Assembly: GCA_001797845.1 (NCBI GenBank)
Contig: MGQN01000020.1
Span: 21,832-47,783 of the forward strand
Source of the DNA: Deltaproteobacteria bacterium RBG_16_44_11
Lineage (GTDB): Bacteria > Desulfobacterota > Syntrophia > Syntrophales > Smithellaceae
Length of the DNA stretch: 25,952 nucleotides
Direction of reading: 5' to 3'
The position numbers and the translations under genes were made by a program. How positions within the stretch are numbered: position 1 is the stretch's first letter; every line of letters begins with the position of its first letter. Shown piece by piece: positions 8,478 through 16,019 of this stretch. The notes beneath the pieces were generated by a model. The model saw only the letters and a program-made list of their open reading frames with translations, did not search any database and had not been told where the DNA came from.

Positions 8478-9461
8478 TCAATCGGTAGCGATCGCTCCCG
8501 GCCAAAGATAATAAAAACCGGCCCGGGCACTAAGAATTTCCGGAAGCTCAATATTTACTAACGAAATATTTAAATTTTCAAACGCGGCTCCCGCGACGTT
8601 ATAATAATTATCTTCGGGAAATTCTGCGCGGCGGTATACAACCACTTGGGCGTCTTCGGAAATTTTCGCCGTCTTTTTTGTTTCTTTAATCGCGTCGCTT
8701 ATATAACCGATTTTGTCGATGAGACCAAGATGCAGAGCCTCATCCGCCAAAAATATGCGTGCCGTGGAAATTTCCGCAATGGCCTGCGGAGCAAGCTGGC
8801 GATGTTTTTTAACCAGACCGATAAAACGTCCGCCAAAGTCATTCATGCTTTTCTGCAACAGCTTTCTTTCGTCTTCGCTTGTATTCCGGAAAGGCGAGCC
8901 CATATCTTTGTATTTGCCGATCTTTTGCACATCCACACCGAGACCTATTTTATCCATCAAACCTTTGACCTTCGGCTGTAACGAAATAACGCCTACGGAT
9001 CCCGTAATCGTTGTCGGATGCGCCATGATAATGTCCGCGGGAAGAGACATATAATAGGCGCCCGATGTGGCCAGATCCATCATGGAAACCACGATTTTGT
9101 TGCCTGTTTTTTCTTTGTAAGCGGATATTTCGTGATAGAGAAGATCGCTCGCGGTAATCGTGCCTCCGGGAGAATTTATTTTGAATAAAACTGCCTTGAT
9201 TTGTTTGTCTTTTTCGGCTTTGTAAATTTGCGCAACTACCTGTTCGACAAGGCTCGGCGATGTGGAAATCAGCCCCTTTTTAGGATTGTCCGAAATCATT
9301 CCATTTACGGGAATCAACAATATTTTATCCGCACCTGCGCCTTCCAGTGTATATTCCTTGAGCGGATCGGGTGTCGCCTTAAAAAGATCGACTCTCGGCA
9401 TTGAACATCCTGCAATTAAAACGATTAAAATCGGTGCGATAATTAAATAAATTTTTTTCAT
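8478..9461 (-). CDS. sppA: Signal peptide peptidase SppA, 36-kDa type, lipoprotein
   Basis: S49-family serine peptidase, 327 aa, which cleaves leftover signal peptides in the membrane. The N-terminus has a lipobox LIAGC with C19, so it should be a lipid-anchored protein rather than one with an ordinary helix. Catalytic Ser-Lys dyad: S133 in ATSGAYY and K185 in GKYKDMGSP. The 52-residue spacing equals the one I recall for B. subtilis SppA. The INSPGGT motif (96-101) lines the active site. The length fits the short, single-domain SppA, not the 67-kDa duplicated form. ATG has a GGGAGGT site. It is first in the cluster sppA-ATPase-permease-traB-like. Confidence 0.93.
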   Translation of the reverse strand: MKKIYLIIAPILIVLIAGCSMPRVDLFKATPDPLKEYTLEGAGADKILLIPVNGMISDNPKKGLISTSPSLVEQVVAQIYKAEKDKQIKAVLFKINSPGGTITASDLLYHEISAYKEKTGNKIVVSMMDLATSGAYYMSLPADIIMAHPTTITGSVGVISLQPKVKGLMDKIGLGVDVQKIGKYKDMGSPFRNTSEDERKLLQKSMNDFGGRFIGLVKKHRQLAPQAIAEISTARIFLADEALHLGLIDKIGYISDAIKETKKTAKISEDAQVVVYRRAEFPEDNYYNVAGAAFENLNISLVNIELPEILSARAGFYYLWPGAIATD

Positions 9462-9628
9462 ACTTTACCTCCCTTGGATTTTGCCACAACCCTCTTGTAA
9501 ATTCCTATCATATTTTTGCTTACAGTTCCCTTAATTTTTAAAACCTTAAAGCAAATTTATTTTGAACTATCTTTTCCAATATCGTAGCATATTTAAAGCG
9601 TTTTGGGCTTACCAAAACTTTTCTCTTA

Positions 9629-9655
9629 TTGACTTTGGCCTGCCTTTTTTATAAA
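9629..9655 (+). promoter_or_regulatory. Candidate sigma70 promoter for the GAPDH gene
   Basis: TTGACT at 9629-9634 and TATAAA at 9650-9655, separated by 15 bp, slightly short. Transcription would start near 9662, at the foot of the first leader hairpin. It lies in the 268-bp divergent gap between sppA (minus) and the GAPDH gene (plus). Confidence 0.45.
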
Positions 9656-9661
9656 AACGTG

Positions 9662-9705
9662 GCGGTCTTCTGAGGATGACCGCGCCTCTGAATAACTCTG
9701 AGGCG
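9662..9705 (+). promoter_or_regulatory. Tandem hairpins in the GAPDH mRNA leader
   Basis: Two perfect 6-bp stems follow each other: GCGGTC with GACCGC (9662-9683, 10-nt loop), and CGCCTC with GAGGCG (9683-9705, 11-nt loop). TCTGAGG occurs twice (9669-9675, 9697-9703), so CCTC at 9685-9688 can pair either upstream or downstream, and could also pair with the ribosome site AAGGAGG at 9714-9720. This permits alternative folds. It matches no riboswitch I know. Confidence 0.4.
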
Positions 9706-9729
9706 TAGGTATTAAGGAGGCAGTACATC

Positions 9730-11007
9730 ATGGCAAAGGTTCAAGTATTCGAAAATAAGCCGCCGGTCCTCGGTATCAATAGTTTAGGGCGGATAGGCAA
9801 GTTAACACTGTGGCATCATATAGGAAGAAAGTATTTTAAAGAAATTGTTGTCAATCTCGGACGGGAAGCGGGAACGGGATTTGACGCTGTAGCACAAGCG
9901 ATCGAAAAAGACGCGACCTATGGATTGCTTCACAGATTTCTCTACGGCATAAAATCAGAGCGCGTTATAAAAATAATCGACGAAAAAAAAGGTAAAATGC
10001 TCATCGACGGAGTACCGGTAACGATTCTGCGTGAAGCAAGAAACCCCGCGGATATTCCCTGGCGAGATTACGGCGCGGATGTTGTCATTGATTGCACGGG
10101 GAAATTTAAAGATCCGACAATTCCCGCCGATAATAAGAGTGGTTCTATCCGGGGACATTTTCACGGCGGAGCAAAGGTTGTTATCAATTCGTCACCATTC
10201 AAGATAAAAAATAAGGCATTGTCCTTACCTGATGATGCAGTTACTTTGATTTACGGAATCAATCATACGGCATTCGATCAGAAGAAGCATCAAATTGTTT
10301 CCGCCGCATCCTGCACGACGACGGGACTTGCTCATATGATAAAACCGCTGCTCGAACATGAGGAAACAAACACCATCCTTACGGCATCTATGTCGACTAT
10401 CCACGCGGTGACCAACACCCAAAGTGTATTAGATAGTGTTCCCGAGGCAGGAGAGAAAGATCTAAGGAAAAACAGGAGCATCCTCAATAACATCATTCTG
10501 ACATCTACGAACGCGGCTGAGTCTTTGGGAGAGGTAATTCCGGAGGTAAAAAATATCGGTTTTATGGCGGATTCCATTCGGGTACCGACCAATACTCTTT
10601 CCTTGATCGTGCTGAACGCTACTTTTCAAACGCGTGTAAATAAAAATGGTGTCGCGGCTGCTATCGACACAAAAACAATAAACGATATTTACCGAAAAGC
10701 CGCCCAAAGCAATCCTGAGCACTTAATCATATTTACCATGGAACAAAATGTTTCCACCGATCTTATCGGAGTAGACGCGGCGGTAATCATCGAAGGGCAA
10801 TTCAATCACATTAGAACCGCGTTCATTAGCGTGGATCTTTCCCATATTCCGAATTTACCAAGCGGCCTGCTTAAGACATTTTCCGAAAAGACGATGAAAA
10901 TACCAGTTGTCCACGCGAAAATTTTTGGATGGTATGATAACGAATTCGGCAGCTATACGAACAGAATGGGAGATTTGACCGTCTATATCCACAAGAACCT
11001 TTTATAA
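9730..11007 (+). CDS. gap: Glyceraldehyde-3-phosphate dehydrogenase, long divergent form
   Basis: Cytoplasmic NAD(P)-dependent enzyme converting glyceraldehyde-3-phosphate and phosphate to 1,3-bisphosphoglycerate. The NAD-binding start is GINSLGRIGKLTLWH (usual GINGFGRIGR). Catalytic cysteine is C195 in SAASCTTTGLAHM, with partner H225 in STIHAVTNTQ. C-terminal GWYDNEFGSYTNRMGDL is diagnostic. At 425 aa it is about 90 residues longer than ordinary GAPDH (330-340). The extra length is spread over the N-terminal half, for example an enlarged loop before DVVIDCTGKF and an acidic/basic segment around 125-145. The AAGGAGG site lies 9 nt before the ATG. Key residues are kept, so activity is likely. 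An alternative substrate such as erythrose-4-phosphate cannot be excluded. It converges with the PPDK-like gene. Confidence 0.92.
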   Translation: MAKVQVFENKPPVLGINSLGRIGKLTLWHHIGRKYFKEIVVNLGREAGTGFDAVAQAIEKDATYGLLHRFLYGIKSERVIKIIDEKKGKMLIDGVPVTILREARNPADIPWRDYGADVVIDCTGKFKDPTIPADNKSGSIRGHFHGGAKVVINSSPFKIKNKALSLPDDAVTLIYGINHTAFDQKKHQIVSAASCTTTGLAHMIKPLLEHEETNTILTASMSTIHAVTNTQSVLDSVPEAGEKDLRKNRSILNNIILTSTNAAESLGEVIPEVKNIGFMADSIRVPTNTLSLIVLNATFQTRVNKNGVAAAIDTKTINDIYRKAAQSNPEHLIIFTMEQNVSTDLIGVDAAVIIEGQFNHIRTAFISVDLSHIPNLPSGLLKTFSEKTMKIPVVHAKIFGWYDNEFGSYTNRMGDLTVYIHKNLL

Positions 11008-11088
11008 AAAACAGTTGCCGCTTTTGGAATTTTTACAGATTGACGGACACGTTCGGGAAACGCACCGGCATTGTATACAGCATAACCT

Positions 11089-14000
11089 TCAAAACTTTAC
11101 ATTATGCATTTCTCCGGATTCATATTCGTGTTTTCCCAAATATATCGTACCGCTCCAGCCGTTGATACAGATGAAATCTCCCGCGCCGATTTTACAACCT
11201 TCTATTGTCGCAAATCCGTCGGTCTCATAAACCTTAAGCTTGCTGAAACCGACAACGCCAACCTTGTTGAGTTGAGGAATGGTCACGGCCGCATGTGATG
11301 TGCCTCCCCCTTTCGCCGTCAAGAGTCCTTCGACTTGCAGGAGGATGCCTACATCATCCGGAACCGTGTCACGGCGCAATAAAATGAGGGGGGTTTCGGG
11401 CTCAGCAGAGCGGAAATGTTTAATGTCCGATTCAGCATAAACTACTCTGCCGCAAAGGGCGCCGCCGCTCACGCCAATGCCCGTTCCCATCACCGATGAT
11501 TGCAATTCCTGGGTGTCCTTAAAACGTTTCAACCTTTTTACCGTTACTTGATCCATATCCCGCGTTTGCAGCAAATATAGTTTGTCTTTGCTTGTTCCTT
11601 CAAAAGTAAATTCAATCTCCTGATGGTTAAATTTTCTTTCGTAAATAAGATTTTCGGAAATTCTTATCAGTTCAGCGTAAATTTCCGGAAATTTTCCTTC
11701 CAGCGATATTTCCGAATCCCGGCGTTCCTTCATACGCTGTTTTTCGGAAATAGGATACGTTTCCACCAGGCCGGAAACAATATCGTCCCCCTGGACGCCG
11801 AAGATAAAATCTCCATAGAGCGTAACCACGGACGAAGCGCTTTTCGGTTCGCGGGTAAAAATAACCCCGGAACCTGAAAGCTCATTGAGGTTTCCAAAAA
11901 CCATCGTCTGAACAATTACGGCCGTTCCCCACTTATCTGAAAGATGCATCTGATGACGATAGATTTTCGCCTGTTCGGAATACCAAGAATCAAAAACCTT
12001 GATAATGGCGTGCTGCAGCTGTTCTGCGGGGTCATCTTTAAGTTCGATGTTGTTGTCTAAAATGCTTTTTTTGTAAGCAAGCGCTATCTGTTTCATTTGT
12101 CCGGGAGAAAACTGGATTTTCCTTTCCACGCCATACTGATTTTTGAAACCATCCATTATCGCATCGAAAAAATTGCGGTTGAGCCCCTGAAACATACCCC
12201 ACGTCTGTAAAAACCGACGATATGAATCCCATGCCGCCCACTGGAAATCTTTTTTCGCGCTGAGATTTTCGGCTATGGATTCGTTGATGCCCACGTTTAA
12301 GAAAGAATTCATCATACCGGGCAGAGAAACAGTAGCGCCGCTTCTTACGGATAACAACAAAGGATTGTGGGGATCGCCGAATTTACGTCCGGTCATTTTC
12401 TCCAGCGTGGATATTTCTCTATTTATTCGAACCGCGAGATCATTAAAGATATACTTATAACCGACGACGGCATCGTATCCTCGAAATACTTCGGTAGTAA
12501 TGATAAATCCGGGAGGAACCTGAAAACCGCAGGAGATCAACTCTTTGAGGAAATATCCCTTGTTGCCCAGAAGTATCTGGTTATCCAATCTTTTGTTTTT
12601 CTTATAAAATGATGAAATGGCAAGCTCCGGATTATAGGACATGACAAGTTTTAAAATTTGTTTGTTATCTTTGAATTTTTCCAGTTCCGCGTTTAGGGTA
12701 TTGATTACTGCGTTAACAAAATTGTCCAAGACCTGGAGTCCGAAAGCTGAAGATATAATCCCTCGAATAAAATTCTCCGATTGCTGATAGACGGCTTCTT
12801 CATCCTTTTGAATTCCAGCTTGTTTGCCGGCCTGTCCGTTGTGTTGAGAAATCTGCCCGATAATAACCTGTAGGTTGGAACTGTGAGCGTCTATATAGTA
12901 ATCGCGAATAATATCCTGTATACCCTTAGAAATAAAACGGAAGATATCCGCGTATTGTTCCATGGAAAACTGCTTAATCGCCAGGGCGCTCGTTACGTAT
13001 TTTACTTTGGCCGCCAGGCCTTCCGAGGAAATCCCTTCCAATTCCAGCGCGCTGATGAAGAGCCATAAATATTTATGAACGCTGACAATAGTGCGTTTGG
13101 TAATAAATTTGAGATTCAATGACTGGGTCAGCTCCTCTAACAGCATTGTGGCGAGACTTTCCAGCCGAAGCGAAAGGCCGAAAGCTTCAAATTTCTCCTC
13201 GCTGTACGTCCCATACATGGATGGAATGCCTGCCGCGATGTGCCTTTTGTAATATATATTTTCAAAGGATTGGGTTTTGCGTTCAGAGAGAATTTTCTCT
13301 TTCAACGTGGCCAGAAATTTCAGAATGATTGTCAGACTCTTATAATGATTTTTTATGTTGAGAGCGCTTTTCAACGACACAATTTCAGATTTCCGGAAAA
13401 GATATACCGATTCCAGGTCTTTCAATAAATCGACATACTGGGGAAAATATTTTTTATAGAGCAGCTGATAAATACGAATCATCAGCCGCGCGCGCTCTTT
13501 ATCCCTTTTATTGATGCCTTTGATACTGCCAAGTTCTTTTAACACCTTGTCCTGGTGCCATTCGATAAACTCTTTCGGATTATTCTGAACTTGCGTAAAT
13601 AAATATTGAAATACTTCGTTCATTCCGTCAAAATATTCTCCGGAGTTTACCACCTGCTCGTACACCTCATCAGGAAGATGTTTTTTAACAAATTCTTTAT
13701 TGCCGGAATGCCAATACTGGAAAATGTTCTCCATAAATTCCACCAGCAGGCTGTTGCTTTCTACGTGGGATTGCTTGCGCAGGAAGTTCACCAGCTTGTC
13801 GTTGCGGAAAGAAAGCTCGTCCACTTGGGTGGTAATATCCCGCAACTCCCCTTCAGCTCCGATCTCGCTGAAATAAACCGGAAATATTCTGAGAAGTTGT
13901 TTTACTAGATTATATGCCGGCGCGATATCGGTATTGAGCAGTGCGGAGATGTCTTTTTGCAGGAGATCTGTGTCACGAACAAAAATCCCCCCGATATTCA

Positions 14001-15321
14001 AATTGACTATCAGGGCTGATATGAGCTTCTTTGTCCATCCGGGCTTCATGGCGATAATTTCCAGCCATGCCCGTATGTTTATTATATGAATTGGATTGAC
14101 TTGCACCTGCCATTCGGCAGTCGTGCCCTTAACTTCAGGATATTGAAAGCCATAAGAAATGAGTTCATCAATAAATGTATCCGCCAGCGCCTGAGAGTTT
14201 TGTTCGAATACTTCCTTTGCGGTTGTTGTGATACAATCAATAATCGGGCCACGGTATTCATATTGTGAGCGGTTCTTTTTCAGAAAACCGAATAGCTTCC
14301 GCACAAATTCGTTGAGATTCTCTTTTTTTTCCTGCCCAAAGACCAATTTCAAACAACGGTTTATTTCCCGCAGGGCGCTTGCGTGGATATCGGAAAGACC
14401 CGGCACGCCCATGATGCTAAACAGAAAGTCCAGCTTCATCAAGTATTGGCGACCTTGATACGCCGGAGATTGTTCCAGCTGATCGGCAACTAAAAAATAC
14501 CCATTTACTATTTGAAAATAGTCCGGCATCTCTAGAAAATTATTTATTCTGTTATCAACTATTTGCTTCCTCTCTGGGCTGAAACCTTCCAGCTTCTTAA
14601 GCAGCATCCGGAGATATTGGTGGCTCAGGGGCTGAATAATCTGGCCGTACGCGCTTATTGCCTCCTTGGTTTCTCCTTCTGTAAGCCAACAGGATGGGTC
14701 CGGCTGGGTCAGCCAGAATTGATAAGTAATCTCGAACATTTTATAAAGTAAGCGTTTGAAATTATCAGCCAAAACATCGTCGTTATTCTCGAAAACAAGC
14801 TTAATTGTTCTTTTGAGGTAAGCTGAACATTTTTTAAATATGGTTGTATCTTTATCAGAAAGATAGGCTAGCGCATCTATGACTTCGGCAAACAGAGATA
14901 AGTTGCGGGAAAGATTTTCCTCGCTCCGGGAAAGCATTGTGTCAATAAAATCGAATAGATAATGTATTGCACTGTCTCGTATCTCATCGTTTGCCGGAAA
15001 CTTGATCACATCCAAGTATATTGTAAGGAGTATGGAAAGCGCGGATAGCCCATCTTTATGATGATTGAATTCGTAGAAATCTCCGACGGAAAGGGATTTC
15101 AACTCTGTGAGCACATGTTCCCAGTTGACGAAGGGATGATTTAACTCCGTCAGTAATTCTCTGGTTTTTCTCTGCAGGCCGTAATGGTCTTCTACGACTT
15201 TAAGCAGAGGCTCGTATTGGGGGGGTATTGCTATGGCTACTGACGTCCGCTCCAGATTTACTTTGAGTGCGGACGAAACCCAACCTTCATTCTTTTCCGT
15301 GGAATTATTCTTTTCCTTCAT
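11089..15321 (-). CDS. Giant PEP/pyruvate-binding (PPDK-like) phosphotransfer protein with unknown N-terminal region
   Basis: 1410-aa cytoplasmic protein. Residues 1 to about 910 are helical, rich in Leu, Lys and Glu, and match no domain I recognise. From about 915 a PPDK-type ATP-grasp domain begins (ILLGNKGYFLKELI, then PPGFIITTEVF), with the PPDK signature LSVRSGATVSLPGMMNSFLN near 990. The last 150 residues are the swivelling phosphohistidine domain, with catalytic His about residue 1343 in KGGGTSHAAV. The C-terminal PEP/pyruvate TIM-barrel of true PPDK and PEP synthase is absent, so the phosphoryl acceptor is unknown. Architecture recalls dikinases of the glucan-water and rifampin-phosphotransferase type. 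I chose ATG 15321 (AGGAAGAG 7 nt upstream) over a TTG two codons earlier. It is convergent with gap and divergent from marR. Confidence 0.88.
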   Translation of the reverse strand: MKEKNNSTEKNEGWVSSALKVNLERTSVAIAIPPQYEPLLKVVEDHYGLQRKTRELLTELNHPFVNWEHVLTELKSLSVGDFYEFNHHKDGLSALSILLTIYLDVIKFPANDEIRDSAIHYLFDFIDTMLSRSEENLSRNLSLFAEVIDALAYLSDKDTTIFKKCSAYLKRTIKLVFENNDDVLADNFKRLLYKMFEITYQFWLTQPDPSCWLTEGETKEAISAYGQIIQPLSHQYLRMLLKKLEGFSPERKQIVDNRINNFLEMPDYFQIVNGYFLVADQLEQSPAYQGRQYLMKLDFLFSIMGVPGLSDIHASALREINRCLKLVFGQEKKENLNEFVRKLFGFLKKNRSQYEYRGPIIDCITTTAKEVFEQNSQALADTFIDELISYGFQYPEVKGTTAEWQVQVNPIHIINIRAWLEIIAMKPGWTKKLISALIVNLNIGGIFVRDTDLLQKDISALLNTDIAPAYNLVKQLLRIFPVYFSEIGAEGELRDITTQVDELSFRNDKLVNFLRKQSHVESNSLLVEFMENIFQYWHSGNKEFVKKHLPDEVYEQVVNSGEYFDGMNEVFQYLFTQVQNNPKEFIEWHQDKVLKELGSIKGINKRDKERARLMIRIYQLLYKKYFPQYVDLLKDLESVYLFRKSEIVSLKSALNIKNHYKSLTIILKFLATLKEKILSERKTQSFENIYYKRHIAAGIPSMYGTYSEEKFEAFGLSLRLESLATMLLEELTQSLNLKFITKRTIVSVHKYLWLFISALELEGISSEGLAAKVKYVTSALAIKQFSMEQYADIFRFISKGIQDIIRDYYIDAHSSNLQVIIGQISQHNGQAGKQAGIQKDEEAVYQQSENFIRGIISSAFGLQVLDNFVNAVINTLNAELEKFKDNKQILKLVMSYNPELAISSFYKKNKRLDNQILLGNKGYFLKELISCGFQVPPGFIITTEVFRGYDAVVGYKYIFNDLAVRINREISTLEKMTGRKFGDPHNPLLLSVRSGATVSLPGMMNSFLNVGINESIAENLSAKKDFQWAAWDSYRRFLQTWGMFQGLNRNFFDAIMDGFKNQYGVERKIQFSPGQMKQIALAYKKSILDNNIELKDDPAEQLQHAIIKVFDSWYSEQAKIYRHQMHLSDKWGTAVIVQTMVFGNLNELSGSGVIFTREPKSASSVVTLYGDFIFGVQGDDIVSGLVETYPISEKQRMKERRDSEISLEGKFPEIYAELIRISENLIYERKFNHQEIEFTFEGTSKDKLYLLQTRDMDQVTVKRLKRFKDTQELQSSVMGTGIGVSGGALCGRVVYAESDIKHFRSAEPETPLILLRRDTVPDDVGILLQVEGLLTAKGGGTSHAAVTIPQLNKVGVVGFSKLKVYETDGFATIEGCKIGAGDFICINGWSGTIYLGKHEYESGEMHNVKF

Positions 15322-15452
15322 GTGCAAACTCTTCCTATGAACAATAGATTAACCAGAATTCCTGAAACATTTCAAGCACAGAACTTACGTGCCGTTATTA
15401 GACGATATCCGCTCTTTTATTCTCTGGTAATTAAATTTATTAAAATATTTTA

Positions 15453-15480
15453 TTGACAAATATGAATATAGTTGTATAAT
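15453..15480 (+). promoter_or_regulatory. Sigma70 promoter of marR-hgcAB
   Basis: TTGACA at 15453-15458 and TATAAT at 15475-15480, both perfect consensus, with a 16-bp spacer. The predicted transcription start is 15486-15488, which is the marR ATG itself. This is the best promoter in the window, and it is overlapped by a palindromic operator. Confidence 0.85.
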
Positions 15481-15488
15481 ACAACTAT
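15468..15488. promoter_or_regulatory. Perfect 21-bp palindromic operator over the marR -10 box
   Basis: Half-site ATAGTTGTAT, one central A at 15478, then the exact reverse complement; 10 of 10 pairs match. It covers the whole -10 hexamer and ends at the marR ATG. Bound repressor would block polymerase, as in classical MarR autoregulation. MarR as the ligand is inference from position. Confidence 0.82.
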
Positions 15489-15963
15489 GATTAATAAAAA
15501 GACAAGTGCAAACTATCATGAATTGATGGAAATATTCAGCGGGCTATCCCAGGTGACGCGCTGCTGCCGCCAGGACGAGGCCTTTTGTGAAGGCGTTACC
15601 TTTCACCAGTTTATGATCCTGGACGCGGTTGTCAAACACAAAGAGCTGAATATGGCCGACCTGCACAAACATCTTTCTGTAGAAAAAAGCACAACCACCA
15701 GGCTGGTCAGCCCGCTCATTCAAAAAAAGCTTCTGAGGCGTGAGACAGCGCCGCATGATTCCCGTGCGGTAAAGCTCATGCTGACAAAAAAAGGAGAAAA
15801 TGTCCATCGCAAGGTCTGGTCGTACATTACGGATTTTTTCCGCAAAGTTATGTGCAATATTCCGGAGAAAAAAGCGGATGTTGTTTTAGAATCTGTTAAA
15901 ACTTTCATCGAAGCTATAAAAAATTATGCAAGAGAATGCAGTTGTTGTAAAGCACGAGTATGA
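15487..15963 (+). CDS. Cysteine-rich MarR-family transcriptional regulator
   Basis: Winged-helix regulator, 158 aa. The helix-turn-helix is MADLHKHLSVEKSTTTRLVSPLIQKKLL (about 56-83), followed by the wing with the family's DSRAVKLMLTKKG (91-103). Seven cysteines stand out: C26, C27, C34, C123 and a terminal CSCC cluster (C151, C153, C154), a layout suited to sensing thiol-binding metals, arsenicals or oxidants (inference). Start: the ATG at 15487 coincides with the predicted transcription start and no ribosome site exists, so the mRNA is probably leaderless. A TTG at 15472 lies inside the promoter and is rejected. The stop overlaps an ATG in the hgcA frame (ATGA). It probably represses itself and hgcAB. 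Confidence 0.9.
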   Translation: MINKKTSANYHELMEIFSGLSQVTRCCRQDEAFCEGVTFHQFMILDAVVKHKELNMADLHKHLSVEKSTTTRLVSPLIQKKLLRRETAPHDSRAVKLMLTKKGENVHRKVWSYITDFFRKVMCNIPEKKADVVLESVKTFIEAIKNYARECSCCKARV

Positions 15964-15982
15964 ACCCCAAAGCAAGCTGCGG

Positions 15983-15993
15983 GGTATTATACC
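15983..15993. promoter_or_regulatory. Short palindrome sharing the operator core, upstream of hgcA
   Basis: GGTATTATACC is a perfect 5-1-5 palindrome 26 bp before the chosen hgcA start. Its 9-bp centre GTATTATAC is the exact reverse complement of the operator centre GTATAATAC at 15474-15482. It may be a secondary regulator site, or an AT-rich coincidence. Confidence 0.4.
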
Positions 15994-16006
15994 ATCTAAA
16001 TTTGAT

Positions 16007-16011
16007 AAGGA
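16007..16011 (+). promoter_or_regulatory. Ribosome binding site that decides the hgcA start
   Basis: AAGGA lies 8 nt before the ATG at 16020. The earlier in-frame ATG at 15960 overlaps the marR stop and has no comparable site, so 16020 is favoured. Confidence 0.6.
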
Positions 16012-16019
16012 TATTATAT

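Noticed and set aside
15472..15486. TTG as the marR start
   Set aside because: It lies inside the operator and -10 region, ahead of any likely transcript start; ATG 15487 is better.
15960..16019. 20-residue longer HgcA from the ATG overlapping the marR stop
   Set aside because: No ribosome site, while ATG 16020 has AAGGA 8 nt upstream. Still possible through translational coupling.
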